Source of the DNA: Streptomyces sp. SAJ15
GTDB taxonomy: Bacteria; Actinomycetota; Actinomycetes; Streptomycetales; Streptomycetaceae
DNA: 64,000 bases
Reading direction: 5' to 3'
NCBI RefSeq assembly: GCF_007595705.1
Contig: NZ_NISY01000001.1
Coordinates: 744,001-808,000, forward strand
This document shows positions 1 to 9,221 of the stretch, piece by piece; positions within the stretch are counted from its first letter, which is position 1, and each line of letters opens with the position of its first letter. The notes under the pieces were generated by a model. It searched no databases, had not been told where the DNA came from, and worked only from the letters and a program-made list of their open reading frames with translations. The translations under genes were made by a program, and so were the position numbers.

Positions 1-1206
1 CAGGACGGCGACGGCAACGCGGCCAACGCGCTGGGTGCGCTGCACGCCGACCGCGGCGAGACCCAGACCGCCGAGCGCTGGTACCGCGCGGCGCTCGACG
101 CCGGTGACACCAACGGCGCCTACAACCTCGGGCTGCTCTGCGCCGAGCAGGGCCGCGCCGCCCAGGCCGAGCAGTGGTACCGCCGTGCCGCCTACGCCGG
201 GCACCGCGAGGCCGCCAACGCGCTGGCGGTACTGCTCCTCCAGCGCGGTGACGCGGCGGGCGCCGAGCCGTGGTTCTCCAAGGCGGCCGAGGCGGGCAGC
301 GTCGACGCCGCCTTCAACCTCGGCATCCTGCACGCCGGTCGCGGCGAGGACGCGCAGGCGCACCAGTGGTACGAGCGGGCCGCCACCGCCGGGCACACCG
401 AGGCGGCCCTCCAGGTCGCCATCGCCCTCCTGCGGGACGGCGACGACGCCGCGGCCGAGCGACACCTGCGTTGCGCGGCGGGCGGCGGCAGCGCGGAGGC
501 CGCCTTCCGGCTGGGTGCGCTGCTGGACCGCGCGGCGGCCGACGAGGAGGCCCGGGAGAAGGCGGCCAGAGCCGCCGGCGCGGGGAAGGGGGCCGGGGGC
601 GACCGTTCTGACAACGCTGCCAAGGCGGCGGCTGGTCAGCCGGACGCGTCCGACGGGCCCACCGGCAGGGCGGCCCGGTCCGACAGGGCGGACAAGGGCG
701 ACAAGAGCGACAAGAGCAAGGACGTCCGGACCGACAAGGGCGGGAAGGGCGCCAAGGGGTCCAAGGTCGCCAAGGGGGCCGGGACCGGCGGTGACGCCGA
801 GGACGCCCGCCCCGAGTACGAGGAGTGGTACGAGCGCGCCGCTCGCCAGGGCCACCGGCGCGCCCAGGTGCGCGTCGGCATGCTCGCCGCCGCGCGGGGC
901 GAGGTCGTCGAGGCGGCCCGCTGGTACCGCACCGCGGCCGAGGCGGGCAGCAGCAACGGAGCCTTCAACCTCGGGCTGCTCCTCGCGCGGGAGGGCAGCG
1001 AGCCCGAGGCCGCCGTGTGGTGGGTGCGCGCCGCCGAGGCCGGCCACGGCCGGGCAGCCCTCCGCCTGGCCCTTCTCTCGGCCCGCCGCGGACACCTCGT
1101 CGAGGGACAGCAGTGGTGCGCCCGTGCCGTGGAGCTGGGCCCGGCGGAGGTCGCCGAGCGAGCCGCTCGCCTCCGGGACGCCCTCCAGCAGGAGCTCACG
1201 GCCTGA
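1..1206 (+). CDS. Sel1/TPR-repeat protein, 5' end outside the window
   Basis: The frame is open from the first base, so the N-terminus lies upstream; 401 residues are visible. They hold repeated helical units ending in motifs such as WYRRAAYAGH, NLGLLCAEQG and WWVRAAEAGH, spaced about 36 residues, which is the Sel1 subtype of TPR. Such solenoids act as protein-protein scaffolds; no catalytic motif is visible. A block of roughly 90 residues (about 180-270 of the fragment) breaks the array and is rich in Lys, Asp, Gly, Ala and Ser, so it is probably a disordered linker. Three further units follow it. No partner gene is visible on the right, only a tRNA. Binding partner unknown. Confidence 0.85.
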   Translation, partial: QDGDGNAANALGALHADRGETQTAERWYRAALDAGDTNGAYNLGLLCAEQGRAAQAEQWYRRAAYAGHREAANALAVLLLQRGDAAGAEPWFSKAAEAGSVDAAFNLGILHAGRGEDAQAHQWYERAATAGHTEAALQVAIALLRDGDDAAAERHLRCAAGGGSAEAAFRLGALLDRAAADEEAREKAARAAGAGKGAGGDRSDNAAKAAAGQPDASDGPTGRAARSDRADKGDKSDKSKDVRTDKGGKGAKGSKVAKGAGTGGDAEDARPEYEEWYERAARQGHRRAQVRVGMLAAARGEVVEAARWYRTAAEAGSSNGAFNLGLLLAREGSEPEAAVWWVRAAEAGHGRAALRLALLSARRGHLVEGQQWCARAVELGPAEVAERAARLRDALQQELTA

Positions 1207-1679
1207 CGGCCTGACCACCTGACTGCTTGACGACCTGACGACCGATTCCGCGTCCGTGTCCGCGTCCTCCCGCAGGAGACCGGGGCCGACAGAGGGAGCG
1301 GCCGCACGGCTGTCACGCGCGTACGGCCTACCTGGGAGCGCTCCGTTCCGGCCCGACCGCTGAGGAACGCCTTCCGGCCGCGCGGTGGCCTCACCGACGG
1401 CGTACCCGGGCCCCGGCGCGCCGCACGATCACCCGCCGTCGCCCCGCCCGCACCGCGCTCACCCGCCGCCTCCGCGCCGCACCGCGCTCACCCGGCGGTG
1501 CGGCGGCCGCCCGAGGGGCGCCCCGCGCCGACTGGTCCGTGCGCCCTCCGCGCCCCGAGCGCGGTGGCGCACGCCGGCGTCGACCCCCGCATCCCCGGCG
1601 TTCCGACCCCGTGCGCCCGAGGGGCTGGTGGAAGCGATTTGCTCTGCTCTCGTGAAGCGGGTTAAAGTTGGTTCACCGA
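1207..1679. other. Non-coding stretch before the tRNA
   Basis: This 473-bp stretch lies between the Sel1-repeat gene and the tRNA. Short open frames here are of the kind expected by chance in GC-rich DNA and have no ribosome binding site. I see no recognisable promoter or hairpin, apart from low-complexity CGCCG-rich sequence at about 1400-1560. Confidence 0.5.
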
Positions 1680-1753
1680 CGCGGGGTGGAGCAGCTCGGT
1701 AGCTCGCTGGGCTCATAACCCAGAGGTCGCAGGTTCAAATCCTGTCCCCGCTA
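1680..1753 (+). tRNA. Initiator tRNA-fMet (CAT anticodon)
   Basis: The cloverleaf can be folded by hand. The acceptor stem is CGCGGGG/CCCCGCT with an unpaired C1-T72. The anticodon arm is CTGGG CTCATAA CCCAG and the T arm GCAGG TTCAAAT CCTGT. The 1-72 mismatch and three consecutive G-C pairs next to the anticodon loop mark it as the initiator rather than elongator tRNA-Met. CCA is not encoded. Confidence 0.95.
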
Positions 1754-1760
1754 CTGATGG

Positions 1761-1795
1761 CGAAGGGCCCGGATCCTCAGGATCCGGGCCCTTCG
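1761..1795 (+). terminator. Hairpin terminator after tRNA-fMet
   Basis: A perfect 16-bp stem (1761-1776 with 1780-1795) around a TCA loop begins 7 bases after the tRNA. A TCGTCGTTT run follows rather than a clean T tract, as is usual in Streptomyces. Confidence 0.85.
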
Positions 1796-1962
1796 TCGTT
1801 TCGCCTCGCCGTTTCGCGCCGCGCGGAGACGCGTTTCGCCGGGGAAGACGCTTGCGTCCGCGGAGAAGCGGTCACGTTCCGCGGCGCCGCCCCGCGCGGA
1901 GCGGAGGACCACCGCGCGCGCCGCGCCGTCGACCTCCGGCCGTGAGTGGCCGGAGGACGGGC

Positions 1963-2382
1963 TCAGGAGCAGTCGGGGCAGAGCCCGCGGTAGGTGACCT
2001 CGACCGCGGAGACCGCGAAGCCGAATCGCTCCTCCGTGGGGAGGTCGGCGAGGGGGTCGCCGGCCGGGTGGACGTCGCGGATCGTGCCGCAGCGCGAGCA
2101 GATCAGGTGCTGGTGGGCGTGGTGGGCGTTCGGGTCGTACCGCTTGGCGCGGCCGTCCGTGCTGACCTCGAGAACCTCGCCGAGCGACACCAGCTCGCCC
2201 AGCGTGTTGTAGACGGTCGCGCGCGAGATCTCGGGCAGCCGCTCGGCCGCGCGGGCGTGGACTTCGTCGGCGGTGTAGTGCACGTGGTCCCCGTCGAGGA
2301 CCTCGGCGACGACCCGACGCTGTGCGGTCAGCCTCCAGCCGCGTCCTCGGAGCCGTTCCAGCAGGTCACTCATGCCATTCAC
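1963..2382 (-). CDS. catR: Fur-family peroxide-type repressor, divergent from catalase
   Basis: This is a 139-residue Fur-fold protein. The winged helix (RLTAQRRVVAEVL, then ISRATVYNTLGEL) comes first. The dimerisation part follows with the metal ligands YDPNAHHAHQHLIC and two CxxC pairs (CSRC and CPDC), which usually hold structural zinc. The size is typical. It diverges from a catalase, the arrangement described for Streptomyces peroxide-sensing Fur proteins (CatR/FurA type), so it probably represses the catalase by binding the palindrome at 2455-2474. There are two possible starts, 2382 and 2373 (MNGM); neither has a clear ribosome binding site. The family is certain, while the exact name catR is inferred from context. 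Confidence 0.88.
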   Translation of the reverse strand: MNGMSDLLERLRGRGWRLTAQRRVVAEVLDGDHVHYTADEVHARAAERLPEISRATVYNTLGELVSLGEVLEVSTDGRAKRYDPNAHHAHQHLICSRCGTIRDVHPAGDPLADLPTEERFGFAVSAVEVTYRGLCPDCS

Positions 2383-2454
2383 CCATCAGTCAGATAAGGC
2401 CAGGGTACCAGTGGCTCGTCCATGGCCGGATCCCGTATGACTTTCCAGATCTTC

Positions 2455-2482
2455 TTGACTTAGACAAAGTCCAATGTAGGAT
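2455..2482 (+). promoter_or_regulatory. Catalase promoter overlapping a Fur-type operator
   Basis: TTGACTTAGACAAAGTCCAA (2455-2474) is an imperfect inverted repeat (TTGACTT...AAGTCCAA) of the kind bound by Fur/PerR-type repressors. Its left end is also a -35 box, TTGACT. After 16 bp comes a -10-like TAGGAT (2477-2482), so a bound repressor would cover the promoter. The catalase start codon is 48 bp further on. Confidence 0.75.
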
Positions 2483-2529
2483 CGATCTCGGCTCAGGCCA
2501 AGGGACAGGACGAGACGCAGGAGGCTCAC

Positions 2530-3996
2530 GTGACCGCTCAGAGCGAGATCGCCGGACCGCTCACCACGGAGGCCGGGGCTCCGGTCGCCGACAACCAGAA
2601 CAGCGAGTCCGCGGGCATCGGCGGCCCGGTGCTGCTCCAGGACCAGCACCTGCTGGAGAAGCTGGCGCACTTCAACCGCGAGCGCATCCCCGAGCGGGTC
2701 GTGCACGCCCGCGGCGCCGGCGCGTACGGCACCTTCACCGTGACCGCCGACGTGACGCGGTACACCCGCGCCGCGTTCCTGTCCGAGGTCGGCAAGCAGA
2801 CCGAGACCTTCCTGCGCTTCTCGACGGTGGCGGGCAACCTCGGTTCGGCGGACGCGGTGCGCGACCCGCGCGGCTTCGCGCTGAAGTTCTACACCGAGGA
2901 GGGCAACTACGACCTCGTCGGCAACAACACCCCGGTGTTCTTCGTGAAGGACGCCATCAAGTTCCCCGACTTCATCCACACCCAGAAGCGCGACCCGTAC
3001 ACCGGCTCACAGGAGGCGGACAACGTCTGGGACTTCTGGAGCCTGTCGCCCGAGTCGACCCACCAGGTGACCTGGCTCTTCGGCGACCGGGGCATCCCCG
3101 CCTCGTACCGCCACATGAACGGCTACAGCTCGCACACCTACCAGTGGAACAACGCGGACGGCGAGGTCTTCTGGGTCAAGTACCACTTCAAGACCGACCA
3201 GGGCATCAGGAACCTGACGGCTGAGGACGCGGCCGTGCTGGCGGGTCAGGACCCGGACAGCCACCAGCGCGACCTGCGCACGGCCATCGAGCGCGGCGAG
3301 TTCCCGACCTGGACCGTGCAGGTGCAGATCATGCCGGCGGACGAGGCGGCGACCTACCGCTTCAACCCGTTCGACCTCACCAAGGTGTGGCCGCACGAGG
3401 ACTACCCGCCGATCGAGATCGGCAAGCTGGAGCTCAACCGCAACCCGCAGAACATCTTCGCCGAGGTCGAGCAGTCGATCTTCTCGCCGGCGCACTTCGT
3501 CCCGGGCATCGGGCCGTCCCCGGACAAGATGCTCCAGGGCCGTCTCTTCGCCTACGGCGACGCCCACCGCTACCGCGTCGGCATCAACGCCGACCACCTG
3601 CCGGTGAACCGCCCGCACGCCACGGAGGCGCGCACCCACGCCCGGGACGGCCTCCTGTACGACGGTCGGCACGGCGGCCGGAAGAACTACGAGCCGAACA
3701 GCTTCGGCGGCCCGGCCCAGACCGACCGGCCGCTGTGGCAGCCGATCGCGGTGACCGGTCACACCGGGGACCATGTGGCCCCCTCGCACGCCGAGGACGA
3801 CGACTTCGTCCAGGCGGGCAACCTCTACCGCCTGATGTCGGAGGACGAGAAGGAGCGCCTGATCGCCAACCTCGCCGGGTTCATCGCGCAGGTCTCGCGC
3901 GACGACATCGTCCAGCGGGCGATCGACAACTTCCGCCAGGCGGACGCCGACTACGGTAAGCGGCTGGAGACCGCGGTCCAGGCCCTGCGCGGCTGA
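2530..3996 (+). CDS. katA: Monofunctional haem catalase
   Basis: Disproportionates hydrogen peroxide to water and oxygen in the cytoplasm. It has 488 residues, the length of small-subunit clade 3 catalases. The distal histidine is in [14 protein letters not shown], the active-site asparagine in [12 protein letters not shown], and the proximal haem tyrosine in [12 protein letters not shown]. The GTG start at 2530 follows GGAGG by 5 bases. It is transcribed away from the Fur-type repressor through a shared operator region, so peroxide induction by derepression is likely. A perfect hairpin ends the transcript. No unusual features. Confidence 0.96.
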   Translation: MTAQSEIAGPLTTEAGAPVADNQNSESAGIGGPVLLQDQHLLEKLAHFNRERIPERVVHARGAGAYGTFTVTADVTRYTRAAFLSEVGKQTETFLRFSTVAGNLGSADAVRDPRGFALKFYTEEGNYDLVGNNTPVFFVKDAIKFPDFIHTQKRDPYTGSQEADNVWDFWSLSPESTHQVTWLFGDRGIPASYRHMNGYSSHTYQWNNADGEVFWVKYHFKTDQGIRNLTAEDAAVLAGQDPDSHQRDLRTAIERGEFPTWTVQVQIMPADEAATYRFNPFDLTKVWPHEDYPPIEIGKLELNRNPQNIFAEVEQSIFSPAHFVPGIGPSPDKMLQGRLFAYGDAHRYRVGINADHLPVNRPHATEARTHARDGLLYDGRHGGRKNYEPNSFGGPAQTDRPLWQPIAVTGHTGDHVAPSHAEDDDFVQAGNLYRLMSEDEKERLIANLAGFIAQVSRDDIVQRAIDNFRQADADYGKRLETAVQALRG

Positions 3997-4015
3997 CGGC
4001 GGCTTACCGTATGAG

Positions 4016-4054
4016 CCGGAGAGGCCGGACGCCTGTGGGCTCCGGCCTCTCCGG
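4016..4054. terminator. Bidirectional hairpin between catalase and CBS gene
   Basis: A perfect 14-bp stem (4016-4029 with 4041-4054) around an 11-base loop lies between the two convergent genes and can serve both. Confidence 0.85.
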
Positions 4055-4059
4055 ACGTT

Positions 4060-4473
4060 CTACGCCCGCCCCGCCAGCGCGGCGGCGGGCCCTCGGTCCG
4101 GGGTCCAGCAGTGGATGATGTCGCGGACCGAGACGACCCCGACCGGCTCGCGCTCGTCGAGCACGATCAGATGGCGGAAGCCGCCGTGGGTCATCGCGCC
4201 GGCCGCCTCGTCGAGGGTCCACTCGGGGGCGGCGAAGACGACGTCGGTCGTGGTGTGGGCGTGGGCGGTCTCCCGGTCGGGGTCCTGGCCGGCGCCCAGG
4301 GAGTTGAGTATGTCGCGCTCGGTGAGTATGCCGAGCCCGCTGGTGTCGGGATCGAGGACGACGGCCGCGCCGACCCGGCGCGCGGACATCAGCCGCGCGG
4401 CCTGGCGGAGCGTGTGGGCGGGGCCGATGGTGAGGACCACCGAGCTCATGGCGTCACGGACGAGCATGGGCAT
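4060..4473 (-). CDS. CBS-domain pair protein
   Basis: A 137-residue protein made almost entirely of two CBS motifs, which together form a Bateman module. The first spans about residues 3-60 (LVRDAMSSVV...GLGILTERDIL), the second about 75-130 (DVVFAAPEWTLDEA...GVVSVRDIIH). Stand-alone Bateman modules bind adenosyl ligands such as AMP, ATP or SAM and regulate partner proteins; the ligand cannot be read from sequence. The ATG at 4473 is chosen because AAGGAGG lies 11 bases upstream; an in-frame extension to 4512 lacks such a site. It stands alone, convergent with the catalase. Confidence 0.85.
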   Translation of the reverse strand: MPMLVRDAMSSVVLTIGPAHTLRQAARLMSARRVGAAVVLDPDTSGLGILTERDILNSLGAGQDPDRETAHAHTTTDVVFAAPEWTLDEAAGAMTHGGFRHLIVLDEREPVGVVSVRDIIHCWTPDRGPAAALAGRA

Positions 4474-4539
4474 GGATGGAGCCACCTCCTTGGCGACCCC
4501 TTCGACGCACACCCCGGCAACGGGTTGCCCGTGAAGGGA

Positions 4540-4576
4540 TTCACAAGTTCACAAGCGATGGAGTCTCATGTTCACA
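4540..4576 (-). repeat. Three TTCACA repeats upstream of the CBS gene
   Basis: TTCACA occurs at 4540-4545, 4548-4553 and 4571-4576, the last two extended to GTTCACA. On the gene strand this reads as TGTGAA repeats about 65-105 bp upstream of the CBS gene start. It may be a regulator site; no family is evident. Confidence 0.35.
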
Positions 4577-4668
4577 TGGGCGGGTGGACGCGACAAGAGG
4601 GCGTGCGGGAGCGCCCTTTCGGTGAACGGCGCCCGCGCGGTGCGCCTTTCGGGGCGCTGCCCCGAGCG

Positions 4669-5460
4669 TCAGCCGAGGTGGTTCAGCAGCTCCTCGTGCA
4701 GCAGCCCGTTGGAGGCCGCCGCGTCCCCGCCGTGTGGCCCCGGCACCCCGTCGAGTCCGGTGAAGCGGCCGCCGGCCTCCTCCACCACGATCACGTTGGC
4801 CGCCATGTCCCACAGCGACAGCTCCGGCTCGGCGCAGATGTCCACCGAGCCCTCGGCGACCATCATGTACGACCAGAAGTCGCCGTAGCCGCGCGTCCGC
4901 CAGCACGCCCGGGTCAGGTCCAGGAAGCCGTCGAGCTTCCCCCGCTCCTCCCAGCCGCTGAGTGAGGAGTAGGCGAACGAGGCGTCGGCCAGCGCTCCCA
5001 CCTGGGACACCCGCAGCCGGGTCGCGGCGGACAGGCTGCGCCCGGTGTACGCGCCGAGCCCCTTCGCCGCCCACCAGCGGCGCCCGAGGGCCGGTGCCGA
5101 CACCACGCCGACGACCGGCCGGTCGCCGTCCTCGCCGCGCTCCATCAGGGCGATCAGCGTGGCCCACACCGGGACGCCGCGCACATAGTTCTTGGTGCCG
5201 TCGATCGGGTCGATCACCCACCGGCGCGGCCCGGACCCCTCGCCGCCGAACTCCTCGCCGAGCACCGCGTCGCGCGGCCGGGCCCGCTGCAGCTGGGCGC
5301 GGATCAGCTCCTCGGCCGCCCGATCGGCTTCACTCACAGGAGTCATATCCGGCTTGGTCTCTACCTTGAGGTCGAGCGCCTTGAACCGCTCCATGGTCAC
5401 GGCGTCGGCGGAGTCGGCCAGCACATGCGCGAGGCGCAGGTCATCGTGGTAGTCGGGCAT
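4669..5460 (-). CDS. hisN: Histidinol-phosphatase of the inositol monophosphatase fold
   Basis: A 263-residue metal-dependent phosphatase. Visible motifs are [20 protein letters not shown] and the metal-binding DPIDGTKNY near residue 85, plus a C-terminal [16 protein letters not shown] that supplies the last aspartate. Actinobacteria use this fold for the histidinol-phosphate step of histidine biosynthesis; S. coelicolor has its hisN in the same neighbourhood as I recall it. An inositol or fructose bisphosphatase activity cannot be excluded from motifs alone. The start at 5460 (MPDYHDD) fits the family; the frame extends upstream without a better site. Transcribed alone. Confidence 0.85.
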   Translation of the reverse strand: MPDYHDDLRLAHVLADSADAVTMERFKALDLKVETKPDMTPVSEADRAAEELIRAQLQRARPRDAVLGEEFGGEGSGPRRWVIDPIDGTKNYVRGVPVWATLIALMERGEDGDRPVVGVVSAPALGRRWWAAKGLGAYTGRSLSAATRLRVSQVGALADASFAYSSLSGWEERGKLDGFLDLTRACWRTRGYGDFWSYMMVAEGSVDICAEPELSLWDMAANVIVVEEAGGRFTGLDGVPGPHGGDAAASNGLLHEELLNHLG

Positions 5461-5613
5461 GGCCGAACAGTATCGACCGGGACCCTCGGGGGCCACCTGC
5501 TCCCGCTCCGGGGCGGTCGGCTCGTCGCGCGCGGGAGCTATTGACACCGTCTGGCGGTGCGTCAATTCTGTGCGCACGAACGCCGAAGGGGGCGGATGGC
5601 CTGGGAGGCGACC

Positions 5614-6240
5614 ATGCCTACAGCGCGTGAATCCTTACTCGACGCGGCCTTCACCGCGCTCGCCGGACGCCCATGGGGGGTGGTGCGGATGGTCGATGTG
5701 GCCGCGGCCGCCGGGGTCTCCCGGCAGACCCTCTACAACGAGTTCGGCAGCAAGGAGGGGCTCGCCCGCGCTTTGGTGCGGCGCGAGGCCGACGCCTACC
5801 TGTGCGGCGTCGAGCGGGCGCTGTCCGGCGCCGGCGCGGGCGGTGCGGACCCGGGGGAGCGGTTGGCCGCGGCGGCCCTGTGGACGGTCCGCGCGGCCCA
5901 CGAGAACCCGCTGGTGCGGGCCGCCCTCACCGGCTGCTGGAGCGACCGGCTGCCGTCCCCGGCCCGGCCGGGCCCCCTTCCGGCGCAGCGCCACGGCGTG
6001 GCCGAGGCGCTGCCGTCGCCGGTGGAGCTGCTCGCCCAGGTGCGCGACCGCGCGGTGACGCTGTTGGAGGGCGACTGGCCCGAGGGGAGCGCGGACGAGC
6101 TGGGGCGGGCCTGCGAGGCCGCCACCCGGCTGGCGCTGAGCTGTGTCGTCGCCCCCGCCGGAGCGGAGACGGTGGCGGACCTGGTGCGCGGGGTGCTGCC
6201 GCCGGTCAGTGGGCCGAGCCCGCGAGCTGGAGCCCGATGA
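5614..6240 (+). CDS. TetR-family regulator with a TTA codon
   Basis: A 208-residue TetR-type repressor. The N-terminal helix-turn-helix is clear ([29 protein letters not shown], residues about 28-56, quoted here in part); the ligand-binding half is unassigned. ATG 5614 follows GGGAGG by about 6 bases. Codon 8 is TTA (5635-5637), the rare leucine codon read only by the bldA tRNA in Streptomyces, so translation is probably tied to development. It converges on an SMR efflux gene and the two coding regions overlap by 35 bp, so the neighbour is an obvious candidate target. Confidence 0.85.
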   Translation: MPTARESLLDAAFTALAGRPWGVVRMVDVAAAAGVSRQTLYNEFGSKEGLARALVRREADAYLCGVERALSGAGAGGADPGERLAAAALWTVRAAHENPLVRAALTGCWSDRLPSPARPGPLPAQRHGVAEALPSPVELLAQVRDRAVTLLEGDWPEGSADELGRACEAATRLALSCVVAPAGAETVADLVRGVLPPVSGPSPRAGAR

Positions 6241-6529
6241 CGCCGACGATCACCAGCGTGATCGAGACGATCTTGAGGGTGGAGACCAGGTCGCCGAGGA
6301 AGACCATGCCGTAGATCGCGGTGCCGGCGGCGCCGATGCCCGTCCACACCGCGTACGCGGGACCGACGTCGAGCTTCTTCAGAGCCAGCGTCAGCAGCCC
6401 GAAGCTGCCGAGCGCGAAGACGCAGAAGGCGACCGTCGGCCAGATTCGGGTGAAGCCGTGCGAGAGCTTGAGGCAGACGGCGAAGCCCGTCTCCAGCAGA
6501 CCGGCGACCACGACCAGCAACCACGCCAT
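6206..6529 (-). CDS. Small multidrug resistance (SMR) family transporter, SugE-like
   Basis: A 107-residue integral membrane protein with four hydrophobic segments. It begins AWLLVVVAGLLETGFAVCLK, which carries the essential membrane-embedded glutamate at position 13. The motif GPAYAVWTGIGAAGTAIYG is typical of the family. SMR proteins work as dimers exporting cationic compounds; the SugE/Gdx branch exports guanidinium. The sequence looks closer to SugE than to EmrE, but I cannot settle this without a tree. Its 3' end overlaps the 3' end of the convergent TetR gene. Confidence 0.88.
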   Translation of the reverse strand: MAWLLVVVAGLLETGFAVCLKLSHGFTRIWPTVAFCVFALGSFGLLTLALKKLDVGPAYAVWTGIGAAGTAIYGMVFLGDLVSTLKIVSITLVIVGVIGLQLAGSAH

Positions 6530-6694
6530 CGGTTCGCCTCCCGCGCCGCCTCGGCGGTGCGCCCTGATCTGCCCCGCCTGGTGCGCTTATGCATTTACCT
6601 CGGTGGGCGCCTCGCAAACGTGCCCGATCGGCCTCCCCGCGCGGTCCGGCGTCGGCCCCGCGGTCGAACGGCGCTCCGCGCGGGCGGCGGCGGA

Positions 6695-7702
6695 TCAGTC
6701 GCCCTCGCGGCGCTCCCGGGTGGCGAGCAGCCGGCGCAACGAGTAGAGCCGGGCCGGGTCGGCGTGCCCGTCGGTCACCCACTGGTCCAGCGCGCAGTCC
6801 TTCTCGTCGTGGCTGCAGGCGCGCGGGCAGCCCTCGGTGCCCGGCTCCAGGTCCGGGAACGCGTGGATGACGCGGGACGGGTCGATGTGGTTCAGCCCGA
6901 AGGAGCGCACGCCCGGGGTGTCGATCACCCAGCCCGAGCCGCCGGGCAGCGGCAGCGCCAGCGCCGACGTGGTGGTGTGGCGGCCTCGACCGGTCACCGC
7001 GTTCACCCGCCCGGTGGCCCGCTTGCGCTCCGGCACCAGCGCGTTGACCAGCGTCGTCTTCCCGACTCCGGAGTGGCCGACGAAGGCGGTGACCCGGTCC
7101 TTCAGCCGCTCCCGGACCCGCTCGGCGGCCTCTCCGTCGGCCAGCTCCTCGCGGCTGGTGACCACGTACGGCACGCCCAGCGGCTCGTAGGTCTCCAGCA
7201 GCGGCCCGGCCGGCGCCAGGTCGCACTTGGTGAGCACCAGCAGCGGTTCCAGGCCCCCGTCGTAGGCGGCGACCAGACACCGGTCGATCAGCCGCGGCCG
7301 CGGCTCGGGGTCGGCCAGCGCGGTGACGATCGCCAGCTGGTCGGCGTTGGCGACCACCACCCGCTCGTACGGGTCGTCGTCGTCGGCCGTGCGGCGCAGC
7401 ACGGAGCTGCGGTCCTGCACCCGCACGATCCGGGCGAGGGTGTCCTTGGCGCCGGAGAGGTCGCCGACGACCGAGACCTGGTCCCCGACCACCACCGCCT
7501 TGCGCCCCAGCTCACGGGCCTTCATGGCGGTGATCGTGCGGTCCTCGACGAGCACGGTGAGCCGGCCGCGGTCGATCGTCAGCACGAAGCCGTCGGCCGC
7601 GTCCTCGTGCTTGGGACGGATGTTCGTCCGGGGTCGGTTGCCCTTGCGGTTGGGGCGGACCCGGACGTCGTCCTCGTCGGTGTGCTTGCCGTACCGGCGC
7701 AT
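6695..7702 (-). CDS. rsgA: Ribosome small-subunit GTPase RsgA
   Basis: A 335-residue circularly permuted GTPase that checks late maturation of the 30S subunit. It has an OB-fold N-terminus and then the permuted G motifs: TKCD (G4), GHSGVGKTTLVNAL (G1), DTPG (G3). A C-terminal zinc knuckle follows (C, C, H and C in EGCPRACSHDEKDC). The N-terminal 35 residues are very basic (RPNRKGNRPRTNIRPK), fitting RNA contact. It lies 10 bp downstream of aroA on the same strand, so the two are very likely cotranscribed. The pairing is conserved in Streptomyces as I recall. Confidence 0.95.
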   Translation of the reverse strand: MRRYGKHTDEDDVRVRPNRKGNRPRTNIRPKHEDAADGFVLTIDRGRLTVLVEDRTITAMKARELGRKAVVVGDQVSVVGDLSGAKDTLARIVRVQDRSSVLRRTADDDDPYERVVVANADQLAIVTALADPEPRPRLIDRCLVAAYDGGLEPLLVLTKCDLAPAGPLLETYEPLGVPYVVTSREELADGEAAERVRERLKDRVTAFVGHSGVGKTTLVNALVPERKRATGRVNAVTGRGRHTTTSALALPLPGGSGWVIDTPGVRSFGLNHIDPSRVIHAFPDLEPGTEGCPRACSHDEKDCALDQWVTDGHADPARLYSLRRLLATRERREGD

Positions 7703-7712
7703 CGCGCTGCCC

Positions 7713-9080
7713 TCAGCCTCTCGGGGCGGCCGCGGGGGCCCCGGGCTCGCCGGCGGCTCCCAGCATCCCGGTCCACAGCCCGGGGAAGTCCGGCAGGGTC
7801 TTGGCGGTGGTGGCGACGTCCTCGACCAGGACGCCGTCGACGGTCAGACCGATGACCGCGGCGGCGGTGGCCAGCCGGTGGTCCTCGTAGGTGTGGAAGG
7901 TGCCGCCGTGCAGCGGGCGCGGGCGGATGTGCAGCCCGTCCTCCGTCTCGGTGACGTCGCCGCCCAGCTCGTTGATCTCCTTGGCCAGGGCCGCGAGCCG
8001 GTCGGTCTCGTGCAGCCGCAGATGGGCGACGCCGCGCAGTACGGACTCGGAGTCGGCCAGCGCGGCGACCGCGGCGATCACCGGGGTCAGCTCGCCCACC
8101 TCGTGCAGATCGGCGTCGATGCCGGTGATCCGGCCGGTGCCGGTGAAGGTCAGCCCCGCCTCGGTCAGCTCGCAGGAGCCGCCCATGTCGGTGAAGATCC
8201 GACGCAGCGCGTCGCCCGGCTGGGTGGTGTGCTCCGGCCAGTCCGGGATGGTCACCCGGCCGCCGGTGACCAGCGCGGCGGCCAGGAACGGCGCGGCGTT
8301 GGACAGGTCGGGCTCCACGGTCAGGTCCCGGCCCAGCAGCGCGCTGGGCGCGACCCGCCAGACGTCGGGCTCGCCGCCCGACTCCGGGGTGTCCACGCGG
8401 GCGCCCGCCAGGCGCAGCATGTCCACGGTCATCCGGATGTGCGGCAGCGACGGGAGGGCCGCGCCCACATGGCGCACCTCGACGCCCTGGTTGAAGCGGG
8501 GCGCCGACAGCAGCAGCGCGCTGACGAACTGGGACGAGGAAGAAGCATCAATGCTGACCGGGCCGCCGTCCAGGGCGCCGGCGCCGTGCACGGTCATCGG
8601 CAGCGAGCCGCGCCCGTCGTCGTCGATCCGGGTGCCCAGGGCGCGCAGCGCGTCGATCACGCCGTGCAGCGGGCGCTCGTGGGAGCGCGGGTCGCCGTCG
8701 AAGTGGATCGGGCCGTCGGCCAGCGCGGCGACGGGCGGCAGGAAGCGCATCACGGTGCCGGCGTTGCCGACGTTGACGGTGGCCGGGCCGTGCAGCCCGG
8801 CGGGGATGACCCGCCACGCCTCGCCGGTGCCGTCCGGGCCCACGCCCTCCTCGATGCCGACGCCCATGGCGCGCAGCGCCTCGGCCATCAGCAGGGTGTC
8901 GCGGGAGCGGAGGGGACGGCGCAGCCAGCCGGGCTCGGCGGCCAGCGCGGCCAACACCAGGGCGCGGTTGGTGACCGACTTGGAGCCGGGCACGGTCACG
9001 GTCGCGTCGACCGCTCCGTGTGCCAGCGGTGCGGGCCAGAGGGCGGGGTGGACGCCCGGGGAAGTCTCAGTGCCGGTCAT
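7713..9080 (-). CDS. aroA: 3-phosphoshikimate 1-carboxyvinyltransferase (EPSP synthase)
   Basis: Transfers the enolpyruvyl group of PEP to shikimate 3-phosphate in chorismate biosynthesis. It has 455 residues with the conserved N-terminal [17 protein letters not shown], the PEP-binding [12 protein letters not shown] loop, and the C-terminal HETDRLAAL and [13 protein letters not shown] motifs. The start at 9080 (MTGTETSP) is preferred over an upstream in-frame codon because the extension is not family-like. First gene of an apparent aroA-rsgA unit. Confidence 0.96.
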   Translation of the reverse strand: MTGTETSPGVHPALWPAPLAHGAVDATVTVPGSKSVTNRALVLAALAAEPGWLRRPLRSRDTLLMAEALRAMGVGIEEGVGPDGTGEAWRVIPAGLHGPATVNVGNAGTVMRFLPPVAALADGPIHFDGDPRSHERPLHGVIDALRALGTRIDDDGRGSLPMTVHGAGALDGGPVSIDASSSSQFVSALLLSAPRFNQGVEVRHVGAALPSLPHIRMTVDMLRLAGARVDTPESGGEPDVWRVAPSALLGRDLTVEPDLSNAAPFLAAALVTGGRVTIPDWPEHTTQPGDALRRIFTDMGGSCELTEAGLTFTGTGRITGIDADLHEVGELTPVIAAVAALADSESVLRGVAHLRLHETDRLAALAKEINELGGDVTETEDGLHIRPRPLHGGTFHTYEDHRLATAAAVIGLTVDGVLVEDVATTAKTLPDFPGLWTGMLGAAGEPGAPAAAPRG

Positions 9081-9221
9081 GGCCTTCACTTTAGTGGTTC
9101 GTCGCGGGTGGGAATCCTGATCAAAAGTGGCGAAACCCTGTCGAAACACAGCGCTGATAGGAGAGGTAGGGGGAGCGCTCGGCGGGATGGCGGGCCCCGC
9201 GCCCCTCTTCGGGCGCCCCGG

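Noticed and set aside
1680..1753. Elongator tRNA-Met or tRNA-Ile(CAT)
   Set aside because: The 1-72 mismatch and three G-C pairs in the anticodon stem identify the initiator tRNA.
4598..4617. Terminator for hisN (AGGGCG...CGCCCT)
   Set aside because: Stem of only 6 bp in GC-rich DNA, with nothing else to support it.
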